A stretch of DNA of 31,392 nt, taken from the NCBI GenBank assembly GCA_009602725.1, contig WELB01000155.1:215128-246519 (forward strand). Reading direction: 5' to 3'. Made by a program: the position numbers and the translations under genes. The notes below the pieces were generated by a model that was given only the letters and a program-made list of their open reading frames with translations, ran no database searches and was not told the origin of the DNA. Positions 1 to 12,010 of the stretch are shown piece by piece (position 1 is the stretch's first letter; each line of letters begins with the position of its first letter). The DNA is from Spirogloea muscicola. Taxonomy: Eukaryota; Streptophyta; Zygnematophyceae; Spirogloeales; Spirogloeaceae.

Positions 1-3000
1 GGGCGGCCGCCTCCCGCTGGCGCCGCCGGCGGACGCGGCGCCGGAGTGGGGGGAGAGCGTGCTGCCGCCGCTCGCCAACGGCGCAGCCGAGGCGGTGTTC
101 GGGCCGGAGCCGGCGGCGGCGGCGGCGGAGGAGGACTGGATGTCCCAGCCGCCAGCGGCGTCCATCACCGGCGACAGCATGAGCCCCGCGCTGCACCACG
201 CGCTGATGGTGGCCACCATGCTGCTGGTCTGCGCCGGCGGCGGCGCTTACCTCGGCTGGAAGCTCAACATGGTTGTCAGGAACATCGCCACCATCGGGCC
301 GACGCCGATCCTCTTCCTGGCCACTGAGGTGTCCATCTACCTCTCCACGCTCGTGCTCTTCCTGGAGGTGTCGCGCCCCGCGCGCGAGCGCCCCGCCAAG
401 CTCATGCCCTCCGCCGGGCCCTTCCCCGTCGTCTCCATCCTCGTCTGCTGCTGCAATGAGGACCTCGAGGTCATCCAAGGTGCGTACACGCCCATGTACA
501 ATGAATCTCTCTGCAGACTCAGACTCAGTCTCCACGTCCTCTTTTGGTAAGGAAGTCTTCATCACCAGTTATGCACATTCGCGGTTGACCTACTAATGAC
601 GAACTTGCTTTGCTGCACACAATGCTGCTGCTGCACGGCTTCCAGGCCAGCCGTCGACTTGCATGGGCATGCCGAGCTTGAAGGAGGCAAGCAGTGCCCG
701 TTACTAACAGCAGCTGGACGCGCCGCAGATACGGTGCGGGCGGCCGCCAGCCAGAAGTACCCCACCAGCTACTTCACCGTGTGGGTATGCGACGATGGTG
801 GCGACGACAAACTCAAGGTCCGCTTCCCTCGTGCTGCTCGTGCATGCATGAGCCCAAAGACAGGCATGAGGCAGCCTTCTGCTGCCTCCAAAATGCTTAT
901 CTAAAAGTTGCTTAATTTGAGGTAGGAATGCCAACATACGAAAAGCTACTGATCATAGAAGCTGGTTTGAGTACGCAGGACTGGGTGGAGGTCGAGGGTG
1001 CTGAGACGGGCGGGAGGGTGCGGTATCTCCGGAGATCGAAGCCCAAGGGGGTGCCCCACCACTTCAAGGTCATGAGCTCGCTTAGTGCTGGCTGCTCATC
1101 CACGTTGGCCTATGCCGGTTGCGCGCAGCAGCTGCCATTGAGCGCTGCTGGTACGCAGCCTTCTGAGCTGGTACAAATTTCCTTTTCCGATTGCTCCTGA
1201 CAGGCAGGGAACATCAACTGGGGCCTGCGCCACGCATCTGGCGACTTCGTCGCCATCCTGGACGCGGACATGATACCCTCGCGCTTCTTCCTGGCCAGCA
1301 TGCTGCCGCACTTCGACTCCGACAACGTGGCCTTCGTGCAGAGCCCGCAAGCCTTCTACAACATCGTTCGTGGAGACCCCCTTAACGACGCGTCCCAGGT
1401 ACCACAGCAGGCATCCTTGGTGAAGCTTGCTCAGGAACTTGCTTGACCTCCCCGAGCTTGGCCCCCTTGTAGTGCGCCAGCTTGTCATGACCAAGCATAC
1501 CTTCGTCGCCCGGCGATCACGCAGGACTTCTACGATGTCATCTTGCCATACCGCGATGGGCGCAACAGCGCCCAGTGTGTCGGCACCGGCATGGTGATCC
1601 GCAGCAGCTGCTTGCGCCAGATCCAGGGCTTCACAACGGGCTCCATCACTGAGGACTTTGACACGGCACTGACATTGCACTCACAGGGCTACAACTCAGT
1701 CTACATCACACAGCGCCTGCAGGTCAGGCTCGTTGCTTGCACATGCAGCCTCTGCCTCAGTCTTGCCGCCGTGAAGTGCTGCTGCAGATTCATCCAAACC
1801 CACTTGAGAAGCTGGCAAGCTAGTAGCAATACCACACATTCTGGACCTACTCCTTGAGATTCTCATGAGGGTGGACAGTGACGTCTCCGCTGGCACTTGC
1901 CAGGCAGGCCTTGCGGCGTGGACGCTGCAGGGGTACATCAAGCAGCACCAGCGGTGGGCAACGGGCAGCCTGCAGATTCTCTTCAAGCATAATCCCCTCT
2001 TCCGAAGAGGACACCAATTCAGGTCCTCCTGTGCCCCAGCACCTGCCAAACTCTGTTCTGGCGTTGTGTTCAAGCTGGTCGCTAGAGCGAGAAATGAACC
2101 CTAAAATCTTCCACTTTCTCAACGGCAGCAGACTGTTTGAAGATGTTTGGCACGCAATTAAATACATGTAAGACGTTTCTCGCGCCCATTCTTTGGCAGT
2201 CTGTATCGCCGCATCATCTACTGGTATGCCGGCGTCCACTACTTCCAGAACGTCGTCGTCCTGCTGATGATGATCCTTCCTATCTTCATTCTCGCCTTTG
2301 ACTTGCGCATCATGGCCGGCGGATACAAGGTGAGCACAGCTTTCCTGCTTTGACGCGGTCTAGCTGCTGCACACTTTCTGATCTGCATCTCAGCCACATC
2401 CAGGAGCTAGTTGGTCAGCTGGCAGCTAGCAAGTTGGTCTCTGAGTGCATGCAGTAGTCGGTACTTCTGGATCATGTAATATGCAGACTGCGAAGGTATA
2501 CATCATTCTCCTGGTGCCATATGTAGTAGCTTCACGCATCATGTGCTACATCTTCTTCTGCCGCCTTCCCAAGTCCATCAACGTCCAAATCCGGGGGGAG
2601 CAGGTCTGTGAGCCTCCAGCTGTTCATCCCTGACAGAAAGCCTACCTTACTTTCCATATTAATGTGTCGCCACCAGTCTCCCCAAATTTGTGTTGGTCAA
2701 ACAAGGGTTTTCTCGTAAGTGAAGGAGTAAATGGACGTCATTACCTGCAATTGCTCTACAGTGCCAGAGACATTGTGGTTTGCGCTGGGGTGAGACTGAC
2801 TCATTCGTGAAGAAGGCATTTTGGATAGAGACCTTGAGCCTGAGCTACGCTGCGCCGTTTGACCTGAAAGACTCTGCTGTTTATTGGGCCAGTGCTGGTA
2901 TTGGATGGCACCGTACAATTGCTGGGCAATTGCACGGGTCTTCTTTCCTTGGTTCACAAGTCGCTTTGAGGCCACCGGAAGCACTAAAAAGGTCAGCATA

Positions 3001-3915
3001 CGATATTTGATATACCCAGATTGTTATAGCTCGTACTTTTCCGGTGGCGTTCTCTATGCTTGATAAGCATTTACACTGGCCGCATCTGTGGGCGACCTGC
3101 TTTGATGATCTGCATAGTATGCTTGCTCCTGGAACAGAAAGCCATCAATTGGACGGACAACTTCGGCATTGTCTGGTTTCATGTTGTGTATTGCATCGCT
3201 GGAGGCGTAGTCATTGCATACAAGGTGCGCTGGCATAGTGAATGTGCAGTACTCATCACCTGCAGCATGCTTTCATCAAGAGCATCCTTTATCTGGGCTG
3301 CAGGATGGATTTGTTAAGCTCACATTCTGCCCACGAAGCACAGTATTTAAGAGGTTTCTCTCCCTAGATGGCAATGCTGGACTACCGAGACTGTGGAGCT
3401 CTTCTCAAGGTCACCTCTTGGGTGCCATTCCTACTATTTGGGATGCAGAACATGTTTGTGCCTGTCCTCCACGTCATGATGGAGAGGTATGAATACATTT
3501 CCACGTGTAACCACCTATATTGATCAGGTCATTTCTTTACGTGCACTCGAGCTCAAGCCTTACTTTCCAAAGCTACAAGCAATAGCTTCTGAAGTGGGCC
3601 TGTGGAATACACTACTTGGGGATAGCAAGTGCCTAAGCTTCTCATCAGGCAATGCTGCTCTCTATGCATGCATCTCATGACAGATGGCACCCAAGGCCTA
3701 GCAGTCGGAGGGCAATGCTCAACTTTGACGAGTACGGTGTTCCGATCCTGGCCCCCCAGCAGCTCGTACCTCTACCCGACTGGCGCGTGCCGCTGTACAC
3801 GGTTGTGCCCATTGTCTGGTTCTTGGTTTGTGCGTTCTACTTCTTTGCGGCAGTCTCTGGCTACGAGCCACCTTTCTGCACACGTGGCGGGCTTTTCTCC
3901 TACCACCGCCTATGA
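1..3915 (+). CDS. BcsA/cellulose synthase-like GT2 glycosyltransferase, 5' partial
   Basis: Processive family 2 glycosyltransferase of the cellulose synthase superfamily, a membrane enzyme expected to polymerise a beta-linked glucan from a nucleotide sugar. Exons: <2-479, 729-817, 979-1068, 1204-1398, 1525-1722, 1904-2022, 2200-2329, 2487-2607, 2762-2789, about 2871-2991, 3030-3224, 3368-3486, 3684-3915. All join in phase and give about 704 residues; the start lies outside the window. Visible in order: two N-terminal membrane helices; PVVSILVCCCNED; CDDGGDD near residue 181; LDADM near 239; QSPQAFYN; TED near 326; QHQRW near 364; then hydrophobic segments in the later exons. These are the D, DxD, TED and QxxRW sites of the superfamily. 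The PQxFxN motif and architecture look more like bacterial or cyanobacterial BcsA than plant CslA/C, and no plant CesA RING or plant-conserved region is visible. The acceptor at 2870 is weak. Product polysaccharide is unknown. Confidence 0.9.
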
Positions 3916-3970
3916 ACAAGCTGCATATGGCGGGCTTTTCTGCCACCACCGCCTACGAACAAGCGGCATA
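3885..3970 (+). repeat. 43-bp tandem duplication across the CSL stop codon
   Basis: Two adjacent 43-bp copies, 3885-3927 and 3928-3970, each starting TGGCGGGCTTTTCT and ending near CATA. They differ at only a few bases. The reading frame stops in the first copy (CTA TGA); the second copy has CTACGA at that place. The unit is not a multiple of three, so the copies are read in different frames. Confidence 0.85.
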
Positions 3971-4968
3971 GGGCAGCTACTCCGACTCGAGTCTTGAGCA
4001 ACCTGTATGATGCTGGAAGGGACCCTAGTATTAGACCAGGTTGCTAGAATCATGCATTTCACCTAGCAGTGGGTGAAGTGCTAGCAGCCGGTGAGGTGCA
4101 AGAAACACTCACGCTGCATGCAGTCCTCAAGGACTGTTTACTAGACATTCATAGACAGCTGTTGAAGGTCATGAGCTGTGCGCAAGAGAAGCAGATCAGT
4201 TGTGGTGATCGCGAGGGCCTAACATAGGTAGGAAGTGTGTGTCATGACTTGATATCTCCCCTGTGCTTGTATACTCATGGGACTTACACTATGTTGATCT
4301 TGTGATGGTCACACATGTGAAACCATATCTGGTACAGGGCTAGTGCTTGCACTTAAGCCGGCCTCCTCTGAAGAAGCTGCTCCTACGGAAGGAGGCGAGG
4401 GCTGTAAGAATCGAGCCCACAAAAGAGTCAACATGCCTTGAGGACTTCCTGATGTTGGGTAGGGAATCCTTGTTGTACGTCATGTCAATGTGCGCTTCCC
4501 ATGCACTTGAATGAGAGCTCATGCACTTTCTGTCAGACAGAAATGCAACTCACTTATAATGATTGCCACTTCAGTCGTAGCTTCTCCAACAGCTTCTCGC
4601 CCACTTTGGCAGAGTAATTTTTGAAAGTACACCCGCAAGCAAAGATGGGGTCTGTCTTGATCACAGCGATCGCCTCTCTACTGGAATAGTCTTTCTTTGT
4701 TCGTCTTGAAGCAAACCGCAGTGAGGCATGGCAGCTGCAGCTAGCCGAGCACATCGAGAGCGTGGCTTGACGACGGCCAAGCGGGGATGGCCAGCTCTGC
4801 GGAGGCGTCAGCTCGGCGCTCGAGACGAGGTTGCGGCAAGCTGCGGCGCGGCGGCCGCGCACTCCAGCTGACAGGCCCTCCTCAGGCGCTCGGACCTCGG
4901 CGCCTGTCCCTAAGCCCTTCAACCCCGAACCCTAAAGCTAAAACTTGAACGTTGCGTGGAGGTCCGCC
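3971..4968. other. Intergenic region between CSL and TBCE
   Basis: Presumed 3' UTR of the CSL gene followed by the TBCE promoter. I see no further coding exon. Base composition shifts to GC-rich from about 4780 towards the TBCE start. A telo-box-like CGAACCCTAAAGC lies at about 4926-4938, just upstream of the TBCE ATG. Nothing else was recognised. Confidence 0.5.
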
Positions 4969-7900
4969 ATGGCGGCGGCGGGCTTCCGGCCGGGGCAGCG
5001 CGTGCGAGTCGCGGCGGCTGCGACAGGCGACGGGTCGCAGAGCCACCACGCCGCGACGGTGCGCTACGTGGGGCCCGTCGCAGGCCAGGCCGGCGACTGG
5101 CTCGGCGTAGACTGGGACGACCCCTCGCGCGGCCGCCACTCCGGCGACGCCGGCGGCGTCTCCTATTTCGCCGCCGCCACGCCCGGCGGCGCGTCCTTCG
5201 TGCGGCCGTCCCAGGCGTGCGCTGGCGTCAGCCTCCTGGCGGCGCTGGAGGCGCGATACACATCCCGCGAGCCCACCGCCGGTGCGCTCGTAACGCCAGC
5301 TTCCCGCCGGCTTTCCGAGCTTCCTCGACTCCAGTCCTCGAGCCAGAAGGCTGATCTGCAGACCTAGGGCTTCACTTATAGCTAAACCCTAACCCTAAAT
5401 CGGTAACCCCACACCCTAAGCCCTGAGCCACTAAAAGTCTAAACCCTAGATCGCAAAGACTGATCTGCAGACCTAGGGCTTCAATCATAGCTAACCTAAC
5501 CCTGAACCACTGTACCTTAACCCTAAACCCTAGACCAAAACCCCTAACCCCCAAACCCTAAACCCTACACCCGTCTATAGCCTGACCAGGCTTTAAGCGG
5601 TGGCGCTGCGGCAGGAGCTGATGACATGTACATACTTTCGAGCGGGCGACGGCGCCTGCCGATTGAGCTAGTCGGCCGAGCGCAGGTGGAGGCGCAGCAG
5701 GCCCGGCTGGATCGCCTCAGCGTGGCGTATCTGCCTGGAGCTGGCGTCGCGTCGGCTGGATGCCCTGGCGAGCTCCGAGCAGCTGCTGGCAGTATCCTTC
5801 TGGATGTCTGAGGGGTCCTCGTGTGAATTGACAGTGGCTGTGAAGAGGTAACTCATTACATACGCATTGATCGTTAAACCACCTTAAATCTGACATTGCA
5901 GCCTGAGGGCCGAAGGACTAAGCGACAAGGCTAGCACGTTGTGGCTTGCCTTTCCATTCCATGTCCCGCCCAAATGGAGACGAGGTTGGGATCAACAGGA
6001 AACTTTTGCTGTCCTTAACAATGCCGGCGGCAGATCTTCGGGAACTCTATATCTCGGGCCACCTGCTTTCATACTGGGAGGTGAGGCACGCTGCCCCTCG
6101 ATCGTCAACGTCAAGTCCTGAACTCTGTCTCCTTCCATTCTGAACCACCATTGAAGAAAGGGAGCCTGTCACCAGTTGACTGCGTGCAACGAACTGTGAG
6201 GCCAGGATGTGAGCAGGATCTGCCAGGAGCTTCCCGTGCTGGAAACACTCGACCTGAGCGACGGCAGGCTCCTGCCAGCACCGCCGCTCGTGCCTGGCAT
6301 GGCGGAACTCAAGATTCTTGTGCTGAACAACTGCAATCTGCAGTGGAAGGATGTAAGCTTAAGAAAGCCCCAATATCTTATATGAAGTCTCTCTCATTGA
6401 GTTACTGAGTATTAGCAAATTGCAAGATTGCTGCCAATCTGCCCACTCCTGTGAGTTCAGAAGTAGGAGTGATTGTCGTCATTAATGGCAGCTTGTTGTC
6501 CTGCATCCATCATCGTTCAGGTCCAATTATTGAGCACGAGCATCCCAAGAATCCAGGAGCTCCATCTCTGCAGCAACCTCATCAAAGATTTGCAGGTTTC
6601 AGATCTAAGTTTGCCTCTGGTGTAAGAGCTGCTGTGCTTGCTGATCAATAGCAGTCTCCAGTCGTTGTGTACGCTGCTGTGCTTGCTGCCCACTTGCTGG
6701 TCTTTGCTTAAATCAGTACAAATACCTTCATCAACAAGAGGCGAGATGCTGGCACGGTGTACTGCTACTCATTCGCTTGTCGTGGGACTGAGTCTGCTTA
6801 TATATTCATTTGCGGTTGCCTTTGGGATTGAGAGGTAAGATGTCAACAGAGGCGCTGCTCTAAGGCAAGGTCCTTGCGCTGCCTGACGCAGTTGGACACA
6901 GCACGTGGCTGCAAGCTCAGCTTCCCGTTGTTGCGCCTGCTTGATTTTGAGGGCAACCAAATACGCAACTGGGATGAGGTCAAGTGCTTGTCCAGCCTTG
7001 TTAGGTACGACACGTGCAATCTCCATCATCCTGTCTCTTATGTGAACTGTTTGAATTCTTGAATCTTCAATATCACATGTAATGCTCAATCAAGTGTGAC
7101 CAACGCGAGTCAAAATTAGAGTTACAGGTGGGCCTTAGGGGTTTGGACGGCGGAAGATGCGACCTTCTGTCACTCACTCTTCTAAGGTCTCTGCTCAATT
7201 GCTGCTCAACTGACCATGTTCTGTCCTGTATATTCTGTAGTTTGGAGGTGCTCAATCTCAGTGGCAATGGGCTCCTCAATGTGGAGCCCTTGTCTGCCAC
7301 AGAAGAACTGGCGCCATCAGTTGCTCATGAAGTCGGGGCCACAGAGCCTCCCTTTGCCAGGCTCGGGTGCTTGCTTCTTGGCAAGTGCAGTTCCCTGTTT
7401 GTTGCCTTGGCCGTGCCTCAGTCACTTCTTCATTCTTCAAGGTTTTCCACATGGTTCCACTTCTGACAGTGCATTGAGTGTATCGCTGTGTGTGTCAGGC
7501 AACAACAGCATAAGCACCATGGCAACTATTGATGCTCTGAATACGTACTCGGCTCTGAAGGTTCGTAAGGATAGGCCCTGTCAAGTATACTAGCCCTTTG
7601 GACCACTCATGAAAACGGCAGGTTCCGCGCCGCACTTCTTGTTTTCCACTGAATGCTGAAGCGGATTCTATGTGACAAGCATTGATGCAATTGTCTTCAG
7701 AGGTCTTCCTACAGCCGACATGGGCCCCTACGGAATGTGGAGTAACTGCATGCTTATGCATGTTACCAAACATGAAGACAAGCTGATAGCCTTGATGAAT
7801 GTAGAGTGAAAGATTGGCAGAAGTGTTATGTGGGCTTACTGCCTCTCTGACTTCAAGGATATTCTTGGGCCTTCGCTGTGCTGGCCATGCATGCTGGTCT

Positions 7901-9667
7901 GCGTTTGGCAGGATGTGCGCCTGACAGGCAACCCCATCACACACACTACATCTGGTGCTGCCCAGCGGTGTATGGTCGTGGCGCGTGTGAAGGGGCTCAA
8001 GGTCTTGAATGGTGGTGAAGTAAGTCTAGTTGTAGTGACTTGCAAAGCGCTTGTTCTTCAGCAAGCAATACTGAATCGCTCAAGTAGATGAGCTTTTTGT
8101 TTAGTATGGAATTTTGCACGTGCAATTACTTGGGTTCACATGACCAGGTCCACGAACACGACCTTGCTGTACGACACAAGGGTGTGCAATCTGTCCTTGT
8201 TATGCCTTGCCAGGAAGGGCAAGGCTGATGCAATAAGCTACCATGGACATGGGTTTCTGCAGATCACGCTGCATGAGCGAAGGGACTCGGAGATCAGGTG
8301 AGCCTAACTGCGTCATGAGACTAACATGAGACTAAGTGACGCTGACCTTGACTGGGGTTGTTATTTCCTCCCCAAGTGATACTTAGGGGCAGATCTTGAC
8401 AAATCCAGGTACATCCACGAGATCATGTCCCAGGAGTCCATCAGGAGCAGGGAAGACATCCAGCGGGAGCACCCCAGGTGCTTAGGCTCTGCCAGCTCTA
8501 GCCATTGCTCAGGCACTCCATGGCCACACCTGCATGGCCTGTAATTTAGTGGGCACCTTTTCATTTATTTACAAATACCAGTGTTTGAGCAGGTACGAAG
8601 AACTGTTGCAGCTGCACCAAGTTGAGCAGAGCATGGTCGCTGTGCCTAGCAAGAGAGCGCGGGCACTCGCAGACGACTTCCTAAGTGAGTCCTTCTGTAA
8701 CCGCTTCCAGATTGTCTTTGTTGTGGCAAAAATTGGTTCTTTCGAAGGATCAGCTGCATTTTCTTCCTAGTATCGATGCCTTTCCCAACAGTAGGGCTGA
8801 GATAACAGCAACCTTGACAGGCGTCCACTTGAGTGGGGTAGATTATCTCATTCTGTGCTGGGAAGGGTGATCTTAGACTACATGCTTAGATTACCCTGGC
8901 TTGACCATATTGTAGCCTAGTCAGTGTTTGCCAGAATGTGCCCATGCTTCCCTTAATTGGCTGACTGTGGGTGAATGCTGTGCCAAATCCTTGTCTTGAC
9001 CAGCTGTGACGCTGAATCTCAAAGGAGATGGGGACCTGCCACCGAAGCAACTGATCAAAAAACTTCCTGGGTCTACGACCGTGAGTTCCTAGTGAAATGA
9101 GCGTGCTTGTCAACATGCAGGCCTGGATATTAATGCATTCTTCCAAAGACTGTCAGTGCATTTCAGGTGGTGTCTGTTGCTCTCCTGCTTTACAGTCTGC
9201 CCAACTCCATTTCATCTGTTGCAATCTTCAGGTTGGGCGCTTGAAGTTGTTGTGCCACAGGCTGTTTGGCTTCAGGCGCAGCAGCCACATACTTGTGCAG
9301 GCTACCAGCGCTGTATGGAAGAGCCTGGGAGCCTTCTTCTTGCCTTCTTTGCAAGATGTTGCGTGCACCAATGCTTGAGGAATGATTCAGTATCATGCTT
9401 GGCCTTGCTTGCCTGGCAGACTGATCATTGAGATGAAAGCTAGGATTTGTGAAGTTGAACAAGATGTGCCCATTGACATCTTCCATTCATGTAATATATG
9501 AATGGGCCTACTGATCCTCTGTGTTGTGGCCGGCTTCCGCTGCTGCACAGGAAGGCTGGGCTGCCCTTGAACTCACGGATGACCGAAAGACATTGGCAGA
9601 TGTGGCAGAGCAGAAGCAAGCCTTCATTGTTGTGTCCGAGGTTAGCCTCTTGAAGCCCGAGCGCTGA
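4969..9667 (+). CDS. TBCE: Tubulin-folding cofactor E (CAP-Gly, LRR, ubiquitin-like)
   Basis: Cytosolic chaperone that binds alpha-tubulin and, with cofactors C and D, assembles the alpha/beta-tubulin dimer. Exons: 4969-5281, 5615-5791, 6034-6080, 6206-6352, 6521-6595, 6892-7004, 7241-7380, 7499-7560, 7912-8019, 8263-8297, 8409-8477, 8593-8684, 9004-9080, 9232-9275, 9420-about 9465, 9551-9667. This gives about 553 residues, close to the family's usual length. The N-terminal CAP-Gly domain shows RYVGPVAGQAGDWLGVDWDD and SFVRPSQ. MYILSSGRRRLPIELVG leads into leucine-rich repeats (LRELYISGHLLSYWE, LEVLNLSGNGLLNVE, LLLGNNSISTM, VRLTGNPIT). The C-terminal ubiquitin-like fold starts at TVTLNLKGDGD and ends ELTDDRKTLADV...AFIVVSE. 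The ATG at 4969 precedes the CAP-Gly start directly. Intron 7 has a GC donor (G|GCAAGT at 7381). The splice pattern 9270-9470 is tentative and may use another GC donor at 9276. Confidence 0.93.
5351..5582 (+). repeat. Interstitial telomere-like (CCCTAAA) tract in TBCE intron 1
   Basis: Degenerate copies of CCCTAAA/CCCTAA, the plant-type telomere repeat, fill much of intron 1 on the coding strand (for example about 5381-5396 and 5519-5578). A segment beginning CTGATCTGCAGACCTAGGGC occurs twice, near 5351 and 5460, so the tract also contains a duplication of about 109 bp. The first copy begins inside the intron after the donor at 5282. Confidence 0.85.
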
Positions 9668-11395
9668 CTTCGATCATGGCAACTGCTGGTCCTGTCTAAG
9701 CTGCAGCTGGGGAGTGGCATCTTATCAATCATTTGCGCTTGGTTAATCGAGTGCCCACTTCAATGATGCCTCCCTCGGCAGGTACACTGATTAGACGAGG
9801 TTGGCGACACCTTCTGACCTGCCCTACTTAGAATGTGCCACACGAGACTTCTCATGCTGAAGTGGCAACTCATGCACACTTACACAGCAGTCACCTGGTG
9901 AGTGCCGTGTTCCTGCAAAAGTCTCAGGTGACTGACGGCATTGTTAAATGCAAGGGCAGGGCAAGTGGCATGCATGCTTACCTACTTCCGGTGCTTGCCC
10001 GTTCACACGTTCTTTTGGTGGTGTGGCTGCTCAGAAGGTGCTTCCGAAGAGACGGTCAAGATGAGTTCAAGTGAGACTGATGTGCTCATTGGTATATCAG
10101 ATACTAGCACAGTCTTGCTTTAATGGCAAAGTGGCCTTGCTGTGTTTCGCTCCTGCATCACAAGGACCCCACAGGGGGTTGGCTGCATTGCCGTGGCAAA
10201 TGCTAGTACTAACTCAAGAAGGCAGCTTATCGCAGAACCATGTCCTTCCGAACCTGTCAAGGTTATGTGTTGTCATAAGAACGGGCAAGTTGTTTTCCAC
10301 ATTTGTTCCCTCAATTTATTGCTGAAGGGGCGACCATATACTGATATAATCACCATCATGCGAAGGCGAGGAAGAGAGGCCTGTTGCCATGAACAGGGTA
10401 CTGGGCATTGACTTGCAGACAAGCCTTTGTAAGGTCACCAGCCTTCTTACTATCGCAATTTCTGCCCTTCAGGACAGGGTTGCCTGCTTAGCAAGCTACT
10501 GTTTACAAGCTGCAACGTTGTGTACGCAGCTGTACGAGCCCCAAATATGCAGCTTGTGCTGCTCGTGATTTTTGAGTGGGTTGAGCTATCATCATAGAGA
10601 AAAGTCAAGTTATGACTAGTCTGTACAAGCTGCAGCTTTAACATGTTCATTGGCACCAACATAATAATGAGCTGCTTTCGCTTCGCTCGACTGATGGTCT
10701 TTGAACTTGCCGCAGGGAGCTGTTTAGCCCGCACCCAACATGCAGGGATCTTGTGCTAACTTGCCAATAAGAAAGATGTGTTTTGAGTGATGGAGGACCT
10801 TAGTAGTCAAGTACAAAGACAAGCACATGTGACAGTTGTACAAGAGGGAGCGTAGCTGAGGGCCAGCATATGCAACATGATTCAAGGGAGGTGGAGTCTG
10901 CAACACCTACATCGAGGTTACTGCACTGAAGCCCTTACTCTATTCCCTTAATGCTTGTCACAGCAATTGCGCTTTTGAAGAGCTGCTGGTGTTCTGGCAC
11001 TTCTCTGTTGATGCACCTTTCTTTGAGCGGTGTGTGGACTTCCGTTGCCAGCATCTTTGTTGCATGTCTCCTCCTGCTGGTCCAGGAATCTGTAGCCAGT
11101 GGCTCGAGCTTCTTGGATAGCAGGGTCAAGTCCTTAAAATAACAATCCCATTGCCTGGCCAAATGTTGCCGTGCTCACCTCACCCACAAAGACCACTTGT
11201 GATGGATTCTTCATCCTCTGGGATATCGGAGGCAGTTAATCCACATTGATCAACACATCCGTCAGACCCCTTATCCATGAACTTGGGCTAACGCTTCAAG
11301 CCCTTATGGAAGAGCTTCTATTGCCAGGGCTCGCAGATGTTCTATGAACAGGTCTATGGAAAGATGCGGTCTTCCAAGTGGACAAGATGATCGGG
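9668..11395. other. Non-coding stretch after TBCE, nothing recognised
   Basis: Contains only short frames on both strands with no family resemblance, no run of splice-compatible exons and no low-complexity signature typical of coding DNA here. The first few hundred bases are presumably TBCE 3' UTR. No RNA gene was recognised by eye. Confidence 0.4.
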
Positions 11396-12010
11396 AGTGG
11401 CATCAGAAAGGCAATAGCTGTGACAAGCCAGCCCGAGAGAAAGGGAGAGAGGATAAGACTCTTCCATAAGATGAAGCAGCTCGGCTCCCACAAGAGGAGG
11501 CGGTGGCTTTGAAGGGCCAGCCCAATCGCTGAATTGGTCAAGGGAATGCCCATTACAAAGGCGCAATTCACTCTGCACAACTCGTGGCTAAAACGGAATG
11601 CCATCGAGAAACCCATAGGCAAAAGTTGCTAGTTGGGAACGATCAGAGGCTAGCTGGGAAAATCAGAGGTCTGATTTTGATCCAAGCCCCTCTTTGCAAT
11701 GCGCCTTTGGTCAATCAGAGGGAGATGCCGCTGGAGGAAAGAACAGCTCTTATATTGAAAATAAAAAATCAAGAAAACGATGAGCAGGGCTGGACGATCA
11801 GCTGCAGTGCACAACAGAGAGACAGCCTCTAACAGAGTGAGAGAAGAAGAGCGAACAGCTCTTCCCAGGTGACAGCAATGGTGGTGAGAGGCCAGGTCAA
11901 ACGAAGGACGCTTCCAAAAGAGAGAAGGGCTCGCCCATTGAAGATGTAGGGGCTGGAAAAGCCAGCCCAGAAAAGAATGAACAAAGGACGAGAAGGGGCC
12001 AGGGGAAGTA
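11396..12010 (-). repeat. Cluster of GGGCTGGC stem-loop modules, minus orientation
   Basis: Three related palindromic modules, read on the minus strand: 11416-11434, 11505-11523 and 11949-11968 (the last pairs GGGCTGGC with CCAGCCCC around TTTT). The third is preceded on the minus strand (11985-12004) by the same CTGGCCCCTTC... lead-in seen at 15385 and 17759, and followed by CAATGGGCGAGCCC as at 15657. These are copies of the family seen at 15.4-18.0 kb in the opposite orientation. The open frames here have no recognised product. Confidence 0.75.

Noticed and set aside
2601-2603. Splice donor of CSL exon 8 directly after GAGCAG (GTCTGT at 2604)
   Set aside because: It gives the wrong phase for the next exon; the donor GTGAGC at 2608 restores LPETLWFALG.
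4945-4968. Upstream extension of the TBCE frame to 4945
   Set aside because: No ATG there; the ATG at 4969 in CCGCCATGGCG fits the family start better.
10142-11162. Short frames on both strands (60-90 codons) after TBCE
   Set aside because: No splice-compatible chain of exons and no recognisable domain.
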